Source: Pedobacter sp. UBA4863 | GTDB taxonomy: Bacteria > Bacteroidota > Bacteroidia > Sphingobacteriales > Sphingobacteriaceae | Length of the DNA: 64,000 bases | Assembly: GCF_002399615.1 (NCBI RefSeq) | Contig: NZ_DHDZ01000029.1 | Coordinates: 62,689-126,688, forward strand | Reading direction: 5' to 3' | Part shown: in pieces, positions 60,575 to 64,000 of the stretch | Position numbering within the stretch: the first letter of the stretch is position 1 | Layout: each line of letters starts with the position of its first letter | Made by a program: the position numbers and the translations under genes | Notes under the pieces: model-generated | Database searches by the model: none | Told to the model about the DNA's origin: nothing | What the model saw: only the letters and a program-made list of their open reading frames with translations

Positions 60575-61981
60575 ATGAAAATGAATTTAAAATGCCTTAA
60601 CTTTTTACTAGTTTTCTTCCTAATTCTTCCTGTTGTAACCCTTTCTTCTTGTGGAAAGAAAGATAATAATCCCACTACTGTTACGCCTACTCCTGCGGCA
60701 CCAGTAATTGCGGCTATATCACCAGAAAGCGGAAAGCCTGCGGATGTTATTACCATCAACGGAACGGGGTTTGGTACAGATAAAGCCAAAGTGAAAGTGC
60801 TGTTTGAGAGCCAAGAAGCAACTACTATTGTTTCAGTTAAAGATACCGAAATAAAGGTAAATGCACCTGCAGGTTTTTCAAACCAAACGGTAAAGGTGGT
60901 AGTTTACATTGCTAATGTAGCCTCTAATCAAAAGTCGTTCAATTATACAGATACGTCTTCTCCAACTATAAGCTCTGCAAATGCTAGCTGTTTTTATGGC
61001 TCTACAGTTATTATTGTTGGTAATAATTTTAGTGAAAACAAAGCAGATAATATCGTAAAATTCGGGGAAGTAGAGGCAACAGTTATTGCCGCTAGCAAAA
61101 CTTCTCTTACGGTAATTGCTCCTAATTTAGGATCGGCAGCTACTGCCAATATCACAGTTAATAAGCTGGGCATGGTTTCAAATGCCCGTAGCATAGCGGT
61201 AGATGCCGACCAAAACTTGGTGGCCACTTATAACTGGACATCGCATACTGCAAGAGCGGGCGTTGTTTATAAAACTGGCCAGTTTAACTTATTTGGTTCG
61301 GCCAGAAGAATAAATGTGTTAGATGTAACGCTTAATGCAAGTAACACTTTGGGTATAGGTTTTTCTACCAGTAACAAATCTACCGTGGCCATGTGTAATG
61401 ATTATGGTGCAATAGTTGGCATCAATGCTGGGTATTTTCCAATGAGTGGGGCAAGCGATAAAGATCCCTATATTAGAATTAACAGTGTTAAAATGCAAGA
61501 CGGACACTTAAACGTAAACCCCATATTTACCAATGCAGCTTTAACCATAAACAATAATATAGCCAGCATCAGAAACATTACTACCGGCGGCAGAAACCAA
61601 AACCCTGAGGCGGCCGCTATTCCGGTGGCAGAGGCCCAAAATGTAATTGTGTGCGGGCCTATGCTAATTAAAAATGGCATAATAGAAAACCTAGATATGA
61701 CAAATTCCCACAATTCGTCGTCAACCGCAAGAACGGCTTTGGGCCTAACGGCCGATGGAAAACGCTTGTTTATGGTTGTGGTTGACTATAACAGCGGAGT
61801 TACGGGATTAAGTACCCTTAATGTGGCCAAAATATTACAGGCTTTAGGAGCGGTTAATGCCATGAATTTCGATGGTGGTGGCTCATCAACCATGTTTGTA
61901 CAAGGCAAAGGCGATAATGGTCGTGTAAGTGTTAATGGTAGTTCTATGAGAGCTATAAGGAGTGTAATTTACGTAAAGTAA
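60575..61981 (+). CDS. Phosphodiester glycosidase (NAGPA-like) lipoprotein with two IPT/TIG domains
   Basis: The 468-residue protein has a lipoprotein signal (LLVFFLILPVVTLSSCGKK). Two IPT/TIG Ig-like domains follow (about 45-130, ITINGTGFGTDKAKVKVLF; about 132-210, VIIVGNNFSENKADNIVKFG). The C-terminal domain (about 225-468) is of the NAGPA/phosphodiester glycosidase family, shown by IVGINAGYFPMSG, NVIVCGPMLIKNGI, ARTALGLTADGKRLFMVVVD and the signature AMNFDGGGSSTMFV. The human relative removes GlcNAc from a GlcNAc-1-phosphodiester, so this enzyme likely splits sugar from a phosphodiester in the periplasm or at the surface. Own unit after a terminator, followed by two more phosphoesterases. 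Confidence 0.9.
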   Translation: MKMNLKCLNFLLVFFLILPVVTLSSCGKKDNNPTTVTPTPAAPVIAAISPESGKPADVITINGTGFGTDKAKVKVLFESQEATTIVSVKDTEIKVNAPAGFSNQTVKVVVYIANVASNQKSFNYTDTSSPTISSANASCFYGSTVIIVGNNFSENKADNIVKFGEVEATVIAASKTSLTVIAPNLGSAATANITVNKLGMVSNARSIAVDADQNLVATYNWTSHTARAGVVYKTGQFNLFGSARRINVLDVTLNASNTLGIGFSTSNKSTVAMCNDYGAIVGINAGYFPMSGASDKDPYIRINSVKMQDGHLNVNPIFTNAALTINNNIASIRNITTGGRNQNPEAAAIPVAEAQNVIVCGPMLIKNGIIENLDMTNSHNSSSTARTALGLTADGKRLFMVVVDYNSGVTGLSTLNVAKILQALGAVNAMNFDGGGSSTMFVQGKGDNGRVSVNGSSMRAIRSVIYVK

Positions 61982-62021
61982 CCTTTTAGTTCAATCTTGG
62001 TAGAAAACAACAAAAATAAAT

Positions 62022-62046
62022 ACAGGTACTGTGGCTAAATGCACAA
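62022..62046 (+). repeat. Dispersed 25-bp repeat, copy 2
   Basis: Matches 42378-42402 at 23 of 25 positions, sharing the core CTGTGGCTAAATGCACAA. It ends 26 bp before the phosphoesterase ATG; a GTG within it would give a longer product that is not supported. Confidence 0.8.
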
Positions 62047-62072
62047 CAGGTAAATTAAAATATAATTATATA

Positions 62073-63488
62073 ATGAACCGCAGAATTTTCTTAGAACGAT
62101 TTGGATTGCTTGCTACAGGGATGGTAGTTAGCCTAAAATCAAACGCTTTTAATCAACTAGCACACGGCAATACCATTACCGGAAAAGTAACCGATGGTAA
62201 AAACCCAATTGCAAATGTAGTATTGTCAGACGGCTTTGAGGTGGTTAAAACCGATGCCATGGGCAAATATTCCATTACACTGAATGATAAATCAGAATTT
62301 TTGTTTTTAAGTACACCTGCTGGCTACGATTTTAAGACAGATGTTGGCAGCATTAATAGGCAATACGAAGCTTTAGGTGCCCGCAATGAGCTAGATTTTA
62401 AATTGAAAAAACTAAAACAAGCCGACAATAAACATCATTTTATTATTTGGGCAGACCCGCAGGTGAAGAACAAAAAAGATGTAGCACAAATGATGGAAAC
62501 CTCGGTGCCCGATGTAAAACGATTGGTAAAAGACTTAGGTAGTAAAGCATTGGTACACGGCATAGGTGTTGGCGATTTGGTTTGGGACGCATTGCCACTT
62601 TTTGATGATTACAGCAAAGCGGTTGAAGCTATGGGCATTCCTTTCTTCCAGTGCTTGGGCAACCACGATATGGATTATCGCTTAGGCGGCGATGACACCT
62701 CTGATCGTACTTTTAAACAATATTTTGGGCCTACTTATTATTCATTTAACCGTGGTAAAGCACATTATATTGTGTTAGACGATGTAAGATACCTTGGCGA
62801 AGAAAGAAAATACGATGGCTACATTAGCGAGGCACAATTAGCTTGGATGGAAAAAGACCTCCAGCATGTACCAAAAGATCATTTAGTGATCATTAATGTG
62901 CATATTCCAATTCATAATTCGGTTAAAAATAATACCGCTTTTTACGATATCTTAAGAAGCTTTACCAATGTACACGTCATGTCTGGGCATACCCATTATA
63001 CCCGTAATGTAATTAAGGAAGGAGTTTTTGAGCATAATCATGGAGCAGTTTGTGGCGCTTGGTGGACCGGACCAATTTGTAGTGATGGCTCGCCACGCGG
63101 TTACGGTGTTTACGAAGTGAATGGTAACCAAATGAAATGGTACTATAAAGGCACCGACTTAGACAGAAAGCATCAAATTAGTATAGATATAGAGCCATTA
63201 ACGGCCAATAACCGTATTATAGCCAACGTTTGGAATTATGATCCCGCTTGGAAAGTAGAATGTTTACTAGATGGACAGCCTGTGGCATTAGAAGCAATGA
63301 AGGGTTTTGATCCAGAGGCGGTTAGGCTATACAAAGGTGATAAACTACCTAAAGGTAGAACTTTTGCCGAGCCAAGCAGAACAGAGCATTTATTTATGGC
63401 GCATTGCAGTGCTACCGTGAAAATTGTAAAAATAATAGCAACAGATAGGTTTGGCGAGCAATTTACCGCCGAAAAAAAACTACCTTAA
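62073..63488 (+). CDS. Exported calcineurin-like phosphoesterase with Tat-type signal
   Basis: From the ATG at 62073 the protein has 471 residues. The N-terminus MNRRIFLERFGLLATGMVVS carries a twin-arginine-like motif (RRIFLE) before a hydrophobic segment, suggesting Tat export after metal loading. A beta-sandwich cap (GKVTDGKNPIANVVLSDG, about 40-110) precedes the metallophosphatase core: WADPQ, HGIGVGDLVWD, CLGNHDMDY, INVHIPIHN and MSGHTHYTRN supply the usual two-metal ligands. A C-terminal MetallophosC-like domain (from about 340) ends the protein. It should release phosphate from phosphodiesters or monoesters in the periplasm. A decayed paralogue lies at 58730-58945. Flanked by two other phosphodiester-cleaving genes. 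Confidence 0.9.
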   Translation: MNRRIFLERFGLLATGMVVSLKSNAFNQLAHGNTITGKVTDGKNPIANVVLSDGFEVVKTDAMGKYSITLNDKSEFLFLSTPAGYDFKTDVGSINRQYEALGARNELDFKLKKLKQADNKHHFIIWADPQVKNKKDVAQMMETSVPDVKRLVKDLGSKALVHGIGVGDLVWDALPLFDDYSKAVEAMGIPFFQCLGNHDMDYRLGGDDTSDRTFKQYFGPTYYSFNRGKAHYIVLDDVRYLGEERKYDGYISEAQLAWMEKDLQHVPKDHLVIINVHIPIHNSVKNNTAFYDILRSFTNVHVMSGHTHYTRNVIKEGVFEHNHGAVCGAWWTGPICSDGSPRGYGVYEVNGNQMKWYYKGTDLDRKHQISIDIEPLTANNRIIANVWNYDPAWKVECLLDGQPVALEAMKGFDPEAVRLYKGDKLPKGRTFAEPSRTEHLFMAHCSATVKIVKIIATDRFGEQFTAEKKLP

Positions 63489-63517
63489 CAGAAAATTAGC
63501 TGTAAGTTTTATACTTG
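63484..63517 (+). promoter_or_regulatory. Weak third Pho-box-like array before the GDPD gene
   Basis: CTTAACA (63484), ATTAGCT (63495) and GTTTTAT (63506) fall at 11-bp steps, with TATACTTG (one mismatch from TAnnTTTG) at 63510-63517. The half-sites degrade along the array and overlap the -7 element, so this is much weaker than the other two sites. Confidence 0.25.
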
Positions 63518-63611
63518 ATCATGAAACCGAGATATAAATAACATTTTTACACAGGGCACTGGATATTTACATCGAGTTCTCATCAGCTATTAAAAAACAA
63601 TAAATAAACAG

Positions 63612-64000
63612 ATGAAAAAGATTATTTTTTCGGTAAGCCTATCCCTTATTTGCCTAAACGCATGTACGGTTAATAAAACTACCAAAATAAACAATGTTGA
63701 TTTTCCTAAATTTAGTGCCGAGGCACACCGTGGCGGTAGGGGATTAGTGCCCGAGAACACCATTTTGGCGATGAAAGATGCCATGAACTATCCAGCAACT
63801 ACCACTTTAGAAATGGATACACATATTACCAAAGATGGTAAAGTGGTGGTAACTCACGATGATTACCTAAGCCCCGGCTTTATGCTCTCACCAGATGGCA
63901 AAGAAATTCAAGCCAAGAAGTACAATGTTTTTAAAATGGACTATGCAACGTTAAAAGCGTTTGATATTGGCACCAAGTTCCATAAAGATTTCCCTCAGCA
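63612..64000 (+). CDS. Glycerophosphodiester phosphodiesterase lipoprotein, partial (3' end outside window)
   Basis: The first 129 residues are in the window. A lipoprotein signal (IIFSVSLSLICLNACTVN) is followed by the GDPD N-terminal motif FSAEAHRGGRGLVPENTI, in which the HRG histidine and arginine and the PENT glutamate are catalytic or metal ligands. The metal/catalytic segment LEMDTHITKDGKVVVTHDD follows, with the second catalytic histidine in THDD. The family cleaves glycerophosphodiesters to glycerol 3-phosphate and an alcohol. This fits the glycerol module 13 kb upstream and the two preceding phosphoesterase-type genes. Frame is open to the window edge. Confidence 0.93.
   Translation, partial: MKKIIFSVSLSLICLNACTVNKTTKINNVDFPKFSAEAHRGGRGLVPENTILAMKDAMNYPATTTLEMDTHITKDGKVVVTHDDYLSPGFMLSPDGKEIQAKKYNVFKMDYATLKAFDIGTKFHKDFPQ

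Noticed and set aside
62031..62072. GTG start extending the phosphoesterase by 14 residues
   Set aside because: The extension lies in a dispersed repeat and would put 14 residues before the twin-arginine leader; the decayed copy matches only from the ATG.
52058..64000. Conventional polysaccharide utilisation locus
   Set aside because: No glycoside hydrolase, polysaccharide lyase, sulfatase or anti-sigma/hybrid regulator accompanies the SusC/D pair; the hydrolases present act on phosphodiesters.

Overview
The window reads as a chromosome segment of a Bacteroidota bacterium, most like the Sphingobacteriaceae (Pedobacter and relatives); genus is inference from gene content, not measured. Support: AT-rich DNA, a SusC/SusD pair, type IX secretion system (T9SS) sorting domains of both kinds, a PorP/SprF protein, and several promoters of the Bacteroidota form TTTG-N21-TAnnTTTG with no Shine-Dalgarno dependence. 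I saw no rRNA, tRNA, CRISPR array, insertion sequence or prophage. LAYOUT. 1-3.6 kb: a minus-strand pair, a ThiF-nitroreductase fusion (Rv1355c family) overlapping a GNAT/FeeM-like acyltransferase cut by the window edge, then a lone receiver domain. 3.7-8.2 kb: a large secreted IgGFc-binding/PKD protein with a T9SS type B tail, translationally coupled to PorP/SprF. 8.2-17 kb: rpoN, mscL, a glycosyltransferase and a LpxL-type acyltransferase, WbqC, CorA, an MFS carrier and hemF. 16.9-28 kb (minus strand): DPP4-type peptidase, LTA-synthase-like sulfatase-fold enzyme, a secreted protein, enoyl-CoA hydratase, ComEC, a helix-hairpin-helix outer-membrane barrel, a FadL/PorV-like barrel and a MerR regulator. 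28-46.8 kb: mostly housekeeping (alaS, gatB, TlpA-type thioredoxin, PhoB-like response regulator, fabF, ispD, queA, MacB-like permease, aminotransferase, CDF exporter, NUDIX, CPBP protease, hybrid histidine kinase). 46.8-51.7 kb: glycerol module glpD-glpK-glpF with a divergent DeoR/GlpR regulator. 52-64 kb: a SusC/SusD locus followed by a DUF5689 lipoprotein, a T9SS type A protein, a phosphodiester glycosidase, a Tat-type metallophosphoesterase and a glycerophosphodiester phosphodiesterase running off the window. HOW IT MAY WORK TOGETHER. The last two blocks make a coherent system: the outer-membrane SusC/D pair would import a phosphodiester-containing glycan or headgroup, the three hydrolases would free sugar, phosphate and glycerol 3-phosphate/glycerol, and GlpF/K/D would carry glycerol into glycolysis. 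The susC promoter carries three TTAA[C/T] half-sites exactly 11 bp apart, ending 15 bp before a TAnnTTTG -7 element. The promoter of the PhoB-like response regulator at 34.9 kb carries four such half-sites at the same 11-bp period and the same 15-bp distance. This is the architecture of a Pho box, and it leads me to propose that the locus is a phosphate-starvation regulon. A decayed second copy of the metallophosphoesterase gene lies inside the locus, which suggests duplication and loss during its evolution.
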